Shown here one piece after another: positions 32,443-42,742 of a DNA stretch of 64,000 nucleotides. Source of the DNA: Cryobacterium cryoconiti (GTDB taxonomy: Bacteria; Actinomycetota; Actinomycetes; Actinomycetales; Microbacteriaceae); contig NZ_SOHA01000041.1 in the NCBI RefSeq assembly GCF_004403065.1, positions 154,801 through 218,800 of the forward strand. The letters are read 5' to 3'. Below the pieces are notes generated by a model. That model saw nothing but the letters and a program-made list of their open reading frames with translations. It was not told where the DNA came from and searched no databases. Numbering within the stretch: the first letter of the stretch is position 1; every line of letters begins with the position of its first letter. A program made the position numbers and the translations under genes.

Positions 32443-33749
32443 CGGCGCGGGAAGTCGCGCGCCGGCTCACCGATGTACAACTGCTGGGGGCGACCGATCT
32501 TGGTCGTCGGGTCCTCGTTCATCTCGCGCCAGTGCGCCACCCAGCCGGGCAGACGGCCGATCGCGAAGAGCACCGTGAACATGCTGGTCGGGAAGCCCAT
32601 CGCCTTGTAGATCACGCCGGTGTAGAAGTCCACGTTCGGGTAGAGCTTGCGCTCCTTGAAGTAGTCGTCGTTGAGCGCGATGTGCTCGAGTTCCTTGGCG
32701 ATGTCGAGCAGGTCGTCCTTGACGCCCAGGGCGGCGAGCACCTCGTCGGCGCTCTCCTTGACCAGGGTGGCCCGGGGGTCGTAGTTCTTGTACACCCGGT
32801 GGCCGAAGCCCATCAGGCGCACGCCCTGCTCCTTGTTCTTGACCCGTTCGACGAACTTCTCCACGCCTTCGCCGGATGCCTTGATCTCACCGAGCATCTT
32901 GAGCACGGCTTCGTTCGCGCCACCGTGCAGCGGACCGGACAGCGCGTTGATGCCCGCGGACACCGACGCGAACAGGTTCGCCTCGGTGGATCCGACCAGG
33001 CGCACGGTCGAGGTCGACGCGTTCTGCTCGTGGTCTTCGTGCAGCATCAGCAGGCGTTCGAGGGCCTTGCTGACAACGGGGTTCACCTCGTAGGGCTCGG
33101 CGAGGGTGCCGAAGATGAGGCGCAGGAAGTTGTCCACGTAACCGAGCGAGTTGTCGGGGTACAGGAACGCCTGACCGATGCTCTTCTTGTAGGCGTACGC
33201 CGCCATGACCGGCAGCTTGGAGAGCAGGTGCACGGTGGCAAGCTCGACCTGTTCCAGATTCTTGGGGTCGAGGGAGTCCTGGTAGTACGCGGCCAGGGCG
33301 GACGTGCCGGCGGAGAGCACGGCCATCGGGTGCGCGTTGTACGGCAGCACGTCGAAAAGGCGTCGCAGGTCTTCGTGCAGCAGCGTGTGCCGACGGATGC
33401 GCGTGTCGAAGGCCTCGAGTTCACTCGCACTGGGCAGGGAGCCGTAGATCAGCAGCCAGGCGGTCTCAAGGAAGTTGGAGTTCTGGGCGATCTGCTCGAT
33501 CGGATAGCCCCGATAGCGCAGGATGCCCTTCTCACCGTCGATGAACGTGATGGCCGACCGCGTGGCGGCGGTGTTCACGAAGCCGGAGTCGAGGGTGATC
33601 AGGCCCGACTTGCGGGTCAGAGTCGAAATGTCGATGCCGGACGCACCGGCCGTGCCGCGCACGATCGGGAACTCGGCGGATCCGCCCGGAAACGACAGCG
33701 TCGCCTGTTTGGGTTCGATGGATGGCGTTCGCTCGGCGATGTCGCTCAC
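32439..33749 (-). CDS. gltA: citrate synthase
   Basis: A 436-aa type II (hexameric-like) citrate synthase condensing acetyl-CoA and oxaloacetate. The catalytic triad is visible as His275 (GPLHGGANE), His317 (GFGHRVYKN) and Asp374 (NVDFYTG). GTG 33749 is preferred over the upstream GTG 33779 because AGGGAG lies 5 nt before it. The 200-nt region upstream, after dapC, holds the dyad CTGTGGC-n5-GCCACAG (33816-33834). The gene converges on and overlaps the penicillin acylase stop, leaving no intergenic terminator. Confidence 0.93.
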   Translation of the reverse strand: MSDIAERTPSIEPKQATLSFPGGSAEFPIVRGTAGASGIDISTLTRKSGLITLDSGFVNTAATRSAITFIDGEKGILRYRGYPIEQIAQNSNFLETAWLLIYGSLPSASELEAFDTRIRRHTLLHEDLRRLFDVLPYNAHPMAVLSAGTSALAAYYQDSLDPKNLEQVELATVHLLSKLPVMAAYAYKKSIGQAFLYPDNSLGYVDNFLRLIFGTLAEPYEVNPVVSKALERLLMLHEDHEQNASTSTVRLVGSTEANLFASVSAGINALSGPLHGGANEAVLKMLGEIKASGEGVEKFVERVKNKEQGVRLMGFGHRVYKNYDPRATLVKESADEVLAALGVKDDLLDIAKELEHIALNDDYFKERKLYPNVDFYTGVIYKAMGFPTSMFTVLFAIGRLPGWVAHWREMNEDPTTKIGRPQQLYIGEPARDFPRR

Positions 33750-33815
33750 GGCGGCTCCCTGGGTCTGACTGAGTGTCACTGAATATCACTACCTAACCGT
33801 CTGGTGGCTGACCGT

Positions 33816-33834
33816 CTGTGGCGATTGGCCACAG
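33816..33834. promoter_or_regulatory. dyad CTGTGGC-n5-GCCACAG upstream of gltA
   Basis: Perfect 7-bp inverted repeat, 67 nt upstream of the gltA start, in the 208-nt gap to dapC. It could be an operator or a small hairpin. The function is inferred only from position. Confidence 0.35.
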
Positions 33835-33957
33835 CACACCGATGTGTCTGGAGACGTCAACGCGGGTACAGCCTAATAGGCCGAGCCGCCTACTGTTGCA
33901 TCCACCAAGAAAGCCAACTTCTCCTTGGAGGGAGTTGACAAATGGGGATCTGTGGAT

Positions 33958-35061
33958 CTACCCGGCGTACAACCGGCTCGCGGCGGCCGCCACGCGTTCG
34001 TCCGTGGCGGTGAGCGAGAAGCGAACGTGCTGCGGATAGCCGTCACCGTAGAACGGCCCCGGCCCGGCAAGGATGCCCCGGTCTGCGAGCCCGCCGATCG
34101 ACTCCCAGGCAGGGCGCCCTTCGGTGGCCCAGAGGTACAGACCGGCCTCGCTGCGGGTGATGCGGAAACCCGCCGCGACCAGGGCGGGCAGCAGAACCTC
34201 GCGGCGCGCCTGGTAGCGGCGGCGCTGCACGGCGACGTGCTCGTCGTCGCCGAGCGCGGCCACCATGGCGGCCTGCAGCGGCGCGGGAAGCATGAGACCG
34301 GCGTGCTTGCGCACCGTCAGAACCCGGGCCAGCAGTTGTGAGCAGCCGGCCGCGAACGCACCTCGGTAGCCGGCCATATTCGACTGCTTGCTCAGGGAAT
34401 ACAGCGCCAGCACATTGCGGCGGTCCTGACCGATCACGCGCGGGTCCAGGACGCTGGGGGTCGGCTGCTTGTCCCAGCCGTCGGTCCAGCCGAGTTCGGC
34501 GTAGCACTCGTCGGAGACGATCACCGCGCCCAGTTCGCGCGCGCGGGCGACGGCGGCCCGTAACTCGTCGACCGACAGCACCCGGCCGTCCGGGTTGCCC
34601 GGACTGTTCAGCCAGATCAGCTTCGTCGACGCGGGCCAGTCCGCGGGGTCGTCAGCGGCGAGCGCGTCGGCGCCGGCCATGGCCGCGCCGATGCTGTATG
34701 TCGGGTAGGCGGCGAGCGGGTGCACGATGGTGTCGCCCTCGCCGAACCCGAGCATGAAGGGCAGCAGTGCCACCATTTCCTTCGACCCGATGGTCGGCAG
34801 CACGTTCTTCTCGGTGAGGCCGGTGACGCCGCGACGGCGCTCATACCAGTCGATGATCGCCCGCTGCAGCTCGGGCGTGCCGGCGGTCTGCGGGTAGGCG
34901 TGGGCGTCGGTCGCGTGGGACAGTGCGTCGCGGATGACCTCGGGGGTCGGATCCACGGGCGAGCCGATCGACAAATCGACGATGCCGCCCTCGTGCGCAC
35001 GGGCCCGGGTCATGAAGGGGACCATCTGGTCCCACGGATAGTCCGGGAGCGGTTTCAGCAC
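33958..35061 (-). CDS. dapC: succinyldiaminopimelate transaminase
   Basis: A 367-aa class I/II aminotransferase (PLP). Schiff-base Lys225 is in SLSKQSNMAGYRGAF, and NSPGNPDG and SDECYAELGW are the other PLP-site motifs. The short size, the N-terminus PLPDYPWDQMVPF and the position directly after fdxA match actinobacterial DapC (Rv1178). It makes N-succinyl-LL-DAP for DapE. GTG 35061 is 6 nt after the fdxA stop, so an fdxA-dapC operon is likely. Confidence 0.88.
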   Translation of the reverse strand: MLKPLPDYPWDQMVPFMTRARAHEGGIVDLSIGSPVDPTPEVIRDALSHATDAHAYPQTAGTPELQRAIIDWYERRRGVTGLTEKNVLPTIGSKEMVALLPFMLGFGEGDTIVHPLAAYPTYSIGAAMAGADALAADDPADWPASTKLIWLNSPGNPDGRVLSVDELRAAVARARELGAVIVSDECYAELGWTDGWDKQPTPSVLDPRVIGQDRRNVLALYSLSKQSNMAGYRGAFAAGCSQLLARVLTVRKHAGLMLPAPLQAAMVAALGDDEHVAVQRRRYQARREVLLPALVAAGFRITRSEAGLYLWATEGRPAWESIGGLADRGILAGPGPFYGDGYPQHVRFSLTATDERVAAAASRLYAG

Positions 35062-35067
35062 GACGGA

Positions 35068-35385
35068 TCAGACCTGCGGAGGCAGCACGGCGATGATCGG
35101 GTGGTCCTTGTGGATCACGCCGACCTTGGCTGCTCCACCGGGGGACCCGATGTCGTCGAAGAACTCGACATTCGCCTTGTAGTACTCGGCCCACTGCTCG
35201 GGCACGTCGTCTTCGTAGTAGATGGCCTCGACCGGGCACACCGGCTCGCAGGCGCCGCAGTCCACGCACTCATCGGGGTGGATGTACAGAGAGCGGTCAC
35301 CCTCATAGATGCAGTCGACCGGGCATTCGTCGACGCAGGCGCGGTCCTTCACATCGACGCACGGCAAGGCAATGACGTATGTCAC
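35068..35385 (-). CDS. fdxA: 7Fe ferredoxin
   Basis: A 105-aa bacterial ferredoxin with one 3Fe-4S and one 4Fe-4S cluster. The cysteine pattern is C9, C17, C50 (3Fe) and C21, C40, C43, C46 (4Fe), with C25 as the free cysteine seen in Azotobacter FdI-type proteins. The acidic C-terminal half (DDVPEQWAEYYKANVEFFDD) is typical of the actinobacterial FdxA/FdxC group. It is a low-potential electron carrier in the cytosol. First gene of the fdxA-dapC operon. Confidence 0.93.
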   Translation of the reverse strand: MTYVIALPCVDVKDRACVDECPVDCIYEGDRSLYIHPDECVDCGACEPVCPVEAIYYEDDVPEQWAEYYKANVEFFDDIGSPGGAAKVGVIHKDHPIIAVLPPQV

Positions 35386-35419
35386 GTTGGAGGGCTCCCT
35401 TCACGAGCGAATTTCCAGT

Positions 35420-36427
35420 CTACGCGGTACCCGGTCTGGCCGGGATTCGGGGCCAGGCCAGCACGATCGTGGCGACCAGGGTGGGCCCGAGCGTCCAGAC
35501 CATTCCCGGCAGACCCTGGGGTACCAGGACCGAGCCGCCGGCGCTGCGCAGCGACAGGATGAAGATGGTGCCGAGGAGACCGAGAGCGCAGAAGAACACG
35601 ATCGTCCGGTCCCCCAGAACCAGGCGCAGTCCGGCCAGGAGCGCCGTCGCGCCGGCAAGCGCGAGGATCAGCCCGATCGGGACCGTCACGGGACCGAGCC
35701 GAACGGTGGCCTGGTGGGCGATCGTGCCCAGCAGGCCGAACGCGACCCCCGTCCCGAGGGCGAAGACAACGGCCAGAACCCGGCTGAACAACCCGGCTGG
35801 GGCCGTGACGGTCGGAGCGTGCGCCGGAGGCAGGCGCAGGAAGGTTTCCGTGCCGCCGATGGCGACCGGGAGCTGGACCCCCGCGGCGGGCAGGGCCGGC
35901 TCGGCCGGGTCGATCGGGTCGATCGGGTCGATCGGCCGAACGGTGTGGTCGGTGACGCGCCAACGGTCAGGATAGGCCGCGATCGCGCGCAGCTTCTGGT
36001 CGACCTGGGCGCTCACATCGATCGCGATCAGAAGCTGGCCGACGGCATCCGTCACCCGGCGATGCTCGAAGACGGGCACGTGGTAGCTGTCGGCGGCTCC
36101 GACGGCCGCCGCGCGGAGGTTGTCGTCGTCGGTGCCGATCACGACGGCGGTGGCCTGCACGTAGTCGAGCACGTCGCCGACGGCCTCGGCCAGTGACTGC
36201 GCCCCGGATGCCGCGGGCAGTATCCGCCAGTCGCTCACGTCGAGTTCCCGCATGGCTGTGCGCAGCTCGCGGCTTTCCGCGGTGTGCGCGGGGTCCGCAC
36301 CGAACAGCACGACGACCTGGGCGCCGTCGGAGCGGAGACGGGCGATGGTTCCGCCGGTCAGGAGCGATTCCTGGCCGGGGCGGTCGTGCACGAAGACGAT
36401 GCGTTCTGCACTGCCGGACATGACCAT
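35420..36427 (-). CDS. degenerate PIG-L/MshB-like domain fused to a membrane domain
   Basis: A 335-aa protein. Residues 9-190 follow the PIG-L (LmbE/MshB) fold: RIVFVHDRPGQES, TGGTIARLRSDGAQVVVLFGADP, VVIGTDDD, IDVSAQVDQKLRAIAAY. The zinc motif that should read HPDDE is instead His14-Asp-Arg-Pro-Gly-Gln-Glu20, so deacetylase activity is doubtful. An Ile-Asp-Pro triplication (9-bp DNA repeat) leads to four membrane helices (about 225-335). mshB lies near fdxC in mycobacteria, so this may be a repurposed MshB. ATG 36427 is chosen because GGAG lies 7 nt upstream. Confidence 0.7.
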   Translation of the reverse strand: MVMSGSAERIVFVHDRPGQESLLTGGTIARLRSDGAQVVVLFGADPAHTAESRELRTAMRELDVSDWRILPAASGAQSLAEAVGDVLDYVQATAVVIGTDDDNLRAAAVGAADSYHVPVFEHRRVTDAVGQLLIAIDVSAQVDQKLRAIAAYPDRWRVTDHTVRPIDPIDPIDPAEPALPAAGVQLPVAIGGTETFLRLPPAHAPTVTAPAGLFSRVLAVVFALGTGVAFGLLGTIAHQATVRLGPVTVPIGLILALAGATALLAGLRLVLGDRTIVFFCALGLLGTIFILSLRSAGGSVLVPQGLPGMVWTLGPTLVATIVLAWPRIPARPGTA

Positions 36428-36516
36428 TGATGAGCTCCACGGAGTTGGGACGGGCGGACACCCACGCATGAATGATAGCTGGACAGGGCCGCGGAACCGA
36501 AGCTAGAGTGAGCCAC

Positions 36517-36535
36517 TAAGGTAAGCCTTACCAAA
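36517..36535. promoter_or_regulatory. DtxR/IdeR-like iron box before efeU
   Basis: TAAGGTAAGCCTTACCAAA fits the iron-box consensus TWAGGTWAGSCTWACCTWA at about 16 of 19 positions, with the central GGTAAGCCTTACC fully palindromic. It lies 28 nt before the efeU start. Iron-dependent repression of efeUOB is the expected role. Confidence 0.75.
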
Positions 36536-36563
36536 GTTTTCCCACACTGAACCAGGAAGCCCC

Positions 36564-37460
36564 GTGCTCGCAAACTACCTGATCGGCCTGCGCGAAGGCC
36601 TCGAAGCCGCCCTGATCGTGACCATTCTGGTGGCCTACGTCGTGAAGATCGGCCGCCGCGACGTGCTTCTGCGCATCTGGGCCGGCGTGGGCCTGGCCGT
36701 GGTGCTCGCGCTCGGCATCGGCGCCCTGCTCACGTTCGGCACCTACGGCCTGTCGTTCACGGCGCAGGAGGCGATCGGCGGCGTGCTGTCGATCGTGGCC
36801 ACGGGGCTGGTGACCTGGATGGTGTTCTGGATGCTGCGCACCGCCCGTGACCTGTCCGGCCACCTCCGCGGCAGCATCGACCGGTCCCTCGTGGGCTCGG
36901 GTCTCGGAATCGTCGTCGTCGCGTTCATCGCGGTCGGCCGCGAGGGAATCGAGACCGCCCTCTTCATCTGGGCAGCGGTGCAGGCCACCGGCGAAACCAC
37001 CATGCCGCTGGTCGGCGCCAGTCTCGGAATCGTCACCGCCGCCGGGCTCGGTTGGCTGATCTACACCGGCATGCTGCGCATCAATCTCGCCCGCTTCTTC
37101 ACCTGGACCGGTGGCATCCTTCTCGTGGTCGCGGCCGGCGTGCTCTCCTACGGCGTGCACGACCTGCAAGAGGCAGGGTTCCTGCCGGGCCTGAACAGCC
37201 TCGCCTTCAATGTGAGCGCCGTCATCCCGCCGGACAGCTGGCACGGCACCCTGCTCAAGGGCACCCTGAACTTCTCCCCGGCCACCACCTGGCTGGAGCT
37301 GATCGTCTGGGTTGCCTACCTCGTGCCGGCGCTGACCCTCTTCATCGTGACGAGCCGGAGGGGCCGACCGACCGGTTCCGGCGCCGTCGAGACCACGACC
37401 ACGACCACGACCACGACCGCACCCGAGCGCGACGTCGCTACCGCGGCGCTCCCCCGCTGA
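36564..37460 (+). CDS. efeU: EfeU/FTR1-family ferrous iron permease
   Basis: A 298-aa, seven-helix membrane permease. The two iron-binding REGxE motifs of the FTR1 family are present: REGLE (residues 10-14) and REGIE (about 130-134). A Thr-rich cytoplasmic tail ([11 protein letters not shown]) ends it. GTG 36564 follows AGGAAG. First gene of the efeUOB operon; it works with the periplasmic-type EfeO and the peroxidase EfeB. Confidence 0.93.
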   Translation: MLANYLIGLREGLEAALIVTILVAYVVKIGRRDVLLRIWAGVGLAVVLALGIGALLTFGTYGLSFTAQEAIGGVLSIVATGLVTWMVFWMLRTARDLSGHLRGSIDRSLVGSGLGIVVVAFIAVGREGIETALFIWAAVQATGETTMPLVGASLGIVTAAGLGWLIYTGMLRINLARFFTWTGGILLVVAAGVLSYGVHDLQEAGFLPGLNSLAFNVSAVIPPDSWHGTLLKGTLNFSPATTWLELIVWVAYLVPALTLFIVTSRRGRPTGSGAVETTTTTTTTTAPERDVATAALPR

Positions 37461-37504
37461 CCCCCGTACCTCCTCCCCTGCCCCGCCACCTGCTAAGGAC
37501 CCCC

Positions 37505-38671
37505 ATGCGCGCCCGTCTCCTCCCCCTCACCGCCGCGTCCGCGTTCGGCCTGCTCGCCCTCACCGGCTGCGTGGCCAACACCCCGGCAGATTCCGCGCGC
37601 GCCGCCCTCACTGTCGACAGCAGCACGGATGCCTGCACCGTGTCGGCCCAGGACGCCCCGGCCGGCACCCTGAGCTTCAGCATCACCAACTCGGGCGACC
37701 AGGTCACCGAGTTCTACCTGCTCGCCGAGGACGGACTGCGGATCGTGGGCGAGGCCGAGAACATCGGTCCGGGACTCACCCGCGACCTGGTGGTGCAGCT
37801 GGCGGAGGGCGAATACGTCACCGCGTGCAAGCCCGGCATGACCGGTGACGGGATCGGGAAGGCCGGCTTCACGGTGACCGCCTCCGACCAGGTCGTGGCC
37901 GTCGACGACGACCTGCAGGCGCAGATCGAGACCGCCAACGTCAACTACGCCTCCTACGTGCGAGACCAGGTGGCGCAGCTGGTCACCGGAACCGACACGT
38001 TCGCGGCCGCGTATGTGGCCGGCGACTTCGACACCGCCCGCGGCCTCTACGCATCGACCCGCTCGCACTGGGAGCGGGTGGAAACGGTTGCGGAGTCCTT
38101 CGGCGACCTCGACCCGCAGCTCGACCTGCGGGAGGCCGACCTCGAAGAGGGCCAGGACTGGACCGGCTGGCACGCGATCGAGAAGGACCTCTGGCCGGCC
38201 GACGCCGAACCCGGTTTCGCCGCCTACCCGGCCGAGGAACGCCAGCGCCTCGCCGGCCTTCTGGTACAGGACACCGCCACCCTGAACGAGAAGGTGCAGA
38301 CCCTCTCCTTCACCCTGTCGCAGCAGACCAACGGCGCCATCGGCCTCCTCGACGAGGTCGCCACGGGCAAAGTCACCGGCGAGGAGGAGTTCTGGTCGCA
38401 CACCGACCTGTGGGATTTCCAGGCCAACGTCGACGGAGCCGCGGTGCTCTACGCCGGTGTGCGGGACATCCTGGTCGCCAAGGATGCCGCCCTTGCCGAC
38501 AGCCTCGACGCCGAGTTCGCCGCCCTGCAGACGCTGCTCGACGCGCAGCGCGTCGGCGACGGGTTCACCCTCTACACCGACCTGAGCCCCGAAGAGATCA
38601 AGGCCCTCGCCGACCAGGTGAACGCCCTGGGCGAACCGCTCAACCAGCTCACATCGACCCTGGTGCTCTAG
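37505..38671 (+). CDS. efeO: EfeO iron-uptake lipoprotein
   Basis: A 388-aa extracytoplasmic protein. Signal peptide with lipobox LTGC (Cys22). A cupredoxin-like domain (about 35-125, with a Met/Cys-containing TACKPGMTG strand) is followed by an M75 imelysin-like domain (about 135-385) with the HWERVE motif (His188). It hands iron to EfeU. ATG 37505 follows AAGGA. The next gene starts at the base after its stop. Confidence 0.92.
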   Translation: MRARLLPLTAASAFGLLALTGCVANTPADSARAALTVDSSTDACTVSAQDAPAGTLSFSITNSGDQVTEFYLLAEDGLRIVGEAENIGPGLTRDLVVQLAEGEYVTACKPGMTGDGIGKAGFTVTASDQVVAVDDDLQAQIETANVNYASYVRDQVAQLVTGTDTFAAAYVAGDFDTARGLYASTRSHWERVETVAESFGDLDPQLDLREADLEEGQDWTGWHAIEKDLWPADAEPGFAAYPAEERQRLAGLLVQDTATLNEKVQTLSFTLSQQTNGAIGLLDEVATGKVTGEEEFWSHTDLWDFQANVDGAAVLYAGVRDILVAKDAALADSLDAEFAALQTLLDAQRVGDGFTLYTDLSPEEIKALADQVNALGEPLNQLTSTLVL

Positions 38672-39952
38672 GTGTCCGACGGAGCGTCCGGCGGCCTGTC
38701 GCGCCGTGGCCTGCTCGGCCTGGCCGGCGCGGGCGTGGCCGGCCTGGGTCTCGGGGTGGGCGGTGACCGGGCGGTGATCGCCGTCGCCGCTTCCGCCACC
38801 GCGCCGTCCCCCGCCACGGACGTGTACCCGTTCTACCAGGAGCACCAGGCCGGCATCCTCACCCCGGCGCAGGACCGCCTGCACTTCGCGGCGTTCGACG
38901 TGTCCGCGGGAACCACCCGGGCCGGGCTGATCGAGCTGCTCCAGGACTGGACGGTGGCGGCCGCAGCGATGGCCGCGGGGCGCGATATCGGCGACTTCGG
39001 CGCCGTCAGCGGCCCCTACGACGCACCCCCGGAGGACACCGGCGAGGCGCTCGACCTGCCGGCGTCCGGGCTGACGATCACCTTCGGGTTCGGCCCGAGC
39101 CTGTTCGAGGACGCCGACGGCGTCGACCGGTTCGGCATCAGGGCCCGGCGTCCGGACGAGCTGACCGAGCTGCCGCATTTCCCCGGGGACATGCTCGAGC
39201 CGGGACGCAGCGGCGGGGACCTCTGCATCCAGGCCTGTGCCGACGACCCGCAGGTCGCCGTGCACGCCATCCGCAACCTCTCCCGGATCGCCTTCGGGCG
39301 CGCGGTCATCCGCTGGTCGCAGCTGGGTTTCGGACGCACCTCGTCGACGAGCACCAGTCAGGCCACCCCGCGCAACCTTTTCGGTTTCAAAGACGGCACG
39401 TCCAACATCAAGGCCGAGGAACCGGGTGCCGCCGACGCCCACGTCTGGGTCGGCGCCGGTGGCGGGCCCGCCTGGCTGGCCGGCGGTTCCTACCTGGTGG
39501 CGCGGCGCATCCGGATGACCATCGAGACCTGGGATCGCAGCATCCTGCGCGAGCAGGAGGCCGTGTTCGGACGCGACAAGGGCGAGGGTGCTCCCCTGTC
39601 CGGCGGCACGGAGTTCACCGCGCCGGACTTCGCCATCACCGGCCGGGGCGATCTGCCTCTGATCGGCGCGGCCGCGCATGTGCGTCTGGCTCACCCCACC
39701 CGGAATGCGGGCATCCGGATGCTGCGCCGCGGCTACAACTTCGTCGACGGCACCGATGCGCTCGGCCGTCTCGACGCCGGGCTGTTCTTCATCAGCTTCC
39801 AGAGCACACCGGAGAACTTCACCGCCGTGCAGCTGAACCTGGCCCGGCACGACGCGCTGAACGAGTACATCCGTCACGTCGGTTCGGCCCTGTTCGCCGT
39901 TCCGCCCGGCGCCGCACGCGGCTCCTACGTGGGAGCCGCCCTCTTCGCCTGA
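38672..39952 (+). CDS. efeB: EfeB DyP-type heme peroxidase (Tat exported)
   Basis: A 426-aa deferrochelatase/peroxidase. The N-terminal Tat signal is LSRRGLLGLAGAGVAGLGLG. The DyP signature GFKDGTSN (GxxDG, distal Asp) and the late region LDAGLFFISFQ are clear. It oxidises Fe(II), or removes iron from heme, outside the membrane. GTG 38672 directly abuts the efeO stop. TatB is encoded at 22.8 kb. A palindrome of the D1 family follows the stop. Confidence 0.92.
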   Translation: MSDGASGGLSRRGLLGLAGAGVAGLGLGVGGDRAVIAVAASATAPSPATDVYPFYQEHQAGILTPAQDRLHFAAFDVSAGTTRAGLIELLQDWTVAAAAMAAGRDIGDFGAVSGPYDAPPEDTGEALDLPASGLTITFGFGPSLFEDADGVDRFGIRARRPDELTELPHFPGDMLEPGRSGGDLCIQACADDPQVAVHAIRNLSRIAFGRAVIRWSQLGFGRTSSTSTSQATPRNLFGFKDGTSNIKAEEPGAADAHVWVGAGGGPAWLAGGSYLVARRIRMTIETWDRSILREQEAVFGRDKGEGAPLSGGTEFTAPDFAITGRGDLPLIGAAAHVRLAHPTRNAGIRMLRRGYNFVDGTDALGRLDAGLFFISFQSTPENFTAVQLNLARHDALNEYIRHVGSALFAVPPGAARGSYVGAALFA

Positions 39953-39980
39953 TCCCCCGCGGCCACTCTCCTGGCCCGAC

Positions 39981-40032
39981 AGTGCCCGTTCCGGTCGAGA
40001 GTGACCGCAGGAGCGGTCACTCTCGACCGGAA
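39981..40032. repeat. palindromic element D3, related to D1
   Basis: A perfect 20-bp stem (39989-40008 / 40013-40032) with an AGGA loop, extended upstream by AGTGCCCG. The first 14 bases (AGTGCCCGTTCCGG) are identical to those of D1 at 13967. It lies between convergent efeB and the lipoprotein gene and may terminate both. Confidence 0.85.
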
Positions 40033-40052
40033 ATGTGACAGCTGAGGGGGGG

Positions 40053-40490
40053 CTAGGCGGCCGGGGAGACCGTGTAGAGCACGCCCTCGGGGGTGCCGGC
40101 GACGACCACGGACCAGGATTCGTTCGTCAATACGGCGACGCCGGCATCGCCGATGTTCGCCGTGGCGGCGGTGTCCGCGCTGAAACCGGCGGCCTCGAGC
40201 TTCGCCGTGGCGTCGGCGAGCGGGTCCGCGGCGCTGGACGTGACGGTGACCACCCAGCCGTCGCCGTCCGCTGTATTCGAGGCACCGAATCCGATGTTCC
40301 CCTCGATCACGGGGATCTCCCCGGGCCAACCTTCGGGCAGCTGACCGCCCAGACTGACATCGCCGCCGGTGGCCTCGTTCACCGCTCCGTCAACCGCGTT
40401 TCCGACGGTCTCCCCGGAACATCCGGACAGCACGGCCATTCCCGCAACAGCCATGGTCACGGCCAGCACACGTAGTCGGTTCAGATGCAT
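40053..40490 (-). CDS. small secreted lipoprotein, unknown function
   Basis: A 145-aa protein with a lipoprotein signal peptide (lipobox LSGC, Cys24). A short mature domain of about 120 residues rich in Gly/Ala/Thr/Val follows. The pattern (LPEGWPGEIPVIEGNIGFGASN, WVVTVTSSAADPLADATAKLEAAGFS) suggests one alpha/beta domain. Proteins like this are common in Microbacteriaceae; I do not recognise a named family. It is separated from typA upstream by a large hairpin. Confidence 0.75.
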   Translation of the reverse strand: MHLNRLRVLAVTMAVAGMAVLSGCSGETVGNAVDGAVNEATGGDVSLGGQLPEGWPGEIPVIEGNIGFGASNTADGDGWVVTVTSSAADPLADATAKLEAAGFSADTAATANIGDAGVAVLTNESWSVVVAGTPEGVLYTVSPAA

Positions 40491-40532
40491 CGATTACCCA
40501 TTCGTCGGTTCGGTCACTCGCGCTTTAACAAA

Positions 40533-40588
40533 CGAAACCGCAGCGGTGTCGCTATGGAAGACCATAAACGACGACCGCTGCGGTTTCG
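40533..40588 (-). terminator. terminator of typA (nested hairpin)
   Basis: 15-bp perfect stem CGAAACCGCAGCGGT / ACCGCTGCGGTTTCG. The loop contains a second small hairpin TATGG-AAGA-CCATA. It lies 32 nt after the typA stop on the - strand. Confidence 0.75.
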
Positions 40589-40619
40589 CTCCGAAGCTGT
40601 GCTCCGGCAGTGGCGAAGG

Positions 40620-42530
<1,911 letters not shown>

Positions 42531-42543
42531 GAAGTAAATCCTT

Positions 42544-42590
42544 ACGAAGAATGGATGCCGCAGAGTACCGCATGCGACGAAGAATGGATG
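42544..42590. repeat. duplicated 14-mer in the typA leader
   Basis: ACGAAGAATGGATG occurs at 42544-42557 and 42577-42590, a 33-bp period, just upstream of typA. It may be a site for a regulator or a small duplication. Confidence 0.6.
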
Positions 42591-42684
42591 TGTGTGGTCA
42601 AAGTCCGACCCAACGGATAATCCTACCGCACTCTCCCCGTCCGGACGCTGAGAGTCACGCCGGATTCGGCGGCGGGCACGAAAA

Positions 42685-42714
42685 ACGGGGCGGGAACCGA
42701 AGTCCCCGTCCCGT
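42685..42714 (-). terminator. imperfect hairpin after the peptide-binding protein gene
   Basis: ACGGGGCGGGA pairs imperfectly with TCCCCGTCCCGT. On the - strand it is followed by TTTTT (42685-42681), giving a plausible terminator for the 42743-44428 gene. Confidence 0.55.
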
Positions 42715-42742
42715 CATCCGTGCTGTGTTGCGTGTTTTTCGG

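Noticed and set aside
37493..39877. 794-codon - strand frame across efeO-efeB
   Set aside because: Antisense shadow. The + strand carries the lipobox, the Tat signal, HWERVE and GxxDG motifs.
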